Shown here piece by piece: positions 63,409-64,000 of a stretch of 64,000 nt of DNA. Origin of the DNA: Macrostomum hystrix (lineage: Eukaryota; Platyhelminthes; Macrostomidae). Position 1 is the stretch's first letter, and the number at the start of each line of letters is the position of its first letter. The position numbers and the translations under genes are program-made. The notes beneath the pieces were generated by a model that was not told the DNA's origin, searched no databases, and was given only the letters and a program-made list of their open reading frames with translations. The DNA lies in the NCBI GenBank assembly GCA_950097015.1, contig CATNEN010000028.1, positions 930,001 to 994,000 on the forward strand. Reading direction: 5' to 3'.

Positions 63409-64000
63409 GACTTAGCTGCAGGGGGCATCCTTCGGATGCAGCGGGGAGGCGTTGCCGCCCATTCCGCTAGTCCCTGGCGACCACGGGCAACTAAAGCTGC
63501 GGTGTCGCGCAGGGGGATCCGGTGATGCCGGCGTCCGCAGCGCGGTCCTCCTCCGGAGAGTCCAGGAGGTGGAGGGTTGCTCGCCCGGTGGCCCTTAGGT
63601 AACGGACGAGCTGGCAGATGTTTTCAGGCCTTAAAACGTCGGGCAGATCCGGGTTTGGGCCGAGATAGGTGAGCCTGTCCTGAGTGAAGGCGGGATGTCC
63701 TGATTTGCAGTCGCAAATAAAATGCTCTGCATCCTCAACATAGGCGAGGCAGAAGGGGCATTCCTCACTGCGGATTTTGCCTTGCAGGAAGCGGTGCCTG
63801 GCTAAACAGCCGTGGCCAGAGAGGGCCATGGTGACTGCCCTGATGTCCCTGCGGTTAAGCCCAAGCAAGGCTTTGCGAAGGGCAGTAGAGGGACAAGGGA
63901 CAGCAGCGCGAGACTACCGACAATCGGCAGTATCGATCCATCTGTCCTTGTGCTTTGAGGCCACCCACTGGTTAATCCGAGTGTTGACGACGGCGGTAGG
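63409..64000 (-). mobile_element. 3' end of a non-LTR retrotransposon (LINE)
   Basis: The minus strand encodes the C-terminal end of a LINE polyprotein, followed by a 3' UTR with the perfect hairpin GCATCC-GAA-GGATGC (63425-63439) and a short AAGTCAAGTCAGTC tail that meets the 22-bp array. The element continues beyond the right edge of the window. The exact 3' boundary with the array is an estimate. Confidence 0.75.
63491..64000 (-). pseudogene. LINE ORF2 C-terminus, interrupted by a stop
   Basis: The open frame contains LALSGHG-like [14 protein letters not shown] and a CCHC finger [18 protein letters not shown] (C-x2-C-x8-H-x4-C), typical of the C-terminal region of Jockey/R1/I-type LINEs. 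Upstream in the same frame, INQWVASKHKDRWIDTADCR precedes a TAG at the position where related elements usually have glutamine after CR, so a CAG to TAG change is likely. The frame is otherwise intact. Reverse transcriptase and endonuclease would lie outside the window. The copy is probably inactive. Confidence 0.75.

Overview
The window is nuclear DNA of an invertebrate animal. The evidence is spliced genes with ordinary GT-AG introns and the standard code, orthologues of animal genes (SPATA6, TMEM167/kish, mitochondrial ribosomal protein L37, WDR33, a Tctex1-type dynein light chain), an ecdysteroid-kinase-like cluster, tRNA-derived SINEs, foldback elements and a LINE remnant. Coding DNA is GC-rich and sits in AT-rich spacers. 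A lophotrochozoan such as a free-living flatworm would fit (compact genes, abundant minisatellites, possible trans-splice acceptors next to start codons), but the species is not proved here.

Layout. 1-7.7 kb: tandem arrays and a possible two-exon small gene whose intron is filled by a 16-bp array. 7.8-9.3 kb (-): SPATA6 orthologue, with a SINE in its intron. 9.3-11.4 kb: AT-rich spacer with one possible small spliced ORF. 11.4-23.7 kb: a multigene block with a Tctex1 gene (-), ecdysteroid-kinase-like gene 1 (-), then kinase-like copies 2, 3 (frameshifted) and 4 (+), closed by a second, nearly identical Tctex1 gene (+). The kinase copies look like mosaics made by gene conversion. 24.1-27.7 kb (-): kish, then MRPL37 in four exons. 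28-34.7 kb: mostly non-coding, with a compact promoter-like block (duplicated CArG plus AP-1 sites, Grainyhead palindromes, TATA box) and a foldback element. 34.8-37.8 kb (+): an unrecognised four-exon lysine-rich coiled-coil protein. 41.9-56.1 kb (+): WDR33 in eleven exons. 56-63.4 kb: more arrays. 63.4-64 kb (-): 3' end of a broken LINE.

The dominant feature is tandem repetition. About twenty minisatellites with 15-37 bp units, mostly unrelated to each other, occupy roughly 20 kb. In WDR33 every intron longer than 800 bp carries its own array, while the two introns of about 90 bp carry none, so the gene is stretched from 2.3 kb of coding sequence to 14 kb. Many array units contain a pyrimidine-AG that resembles a 3' splice site.

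The genes are mostly unrelated housekeeping functions: mRNA 3'-end formation (WDR33), mitochondrial translation (MRPL37), secretory traffic (kish), and sperm or cilium-related roles (SPATA6, Tctex1). No operon-like functional system is evident. The most notable material is the repeat ecology, the CDS-limited Tctex1 duplication, the converted kinase paralogues and the composite promoter. All boundaries of arrays and mobile elements are estimates made by eye.
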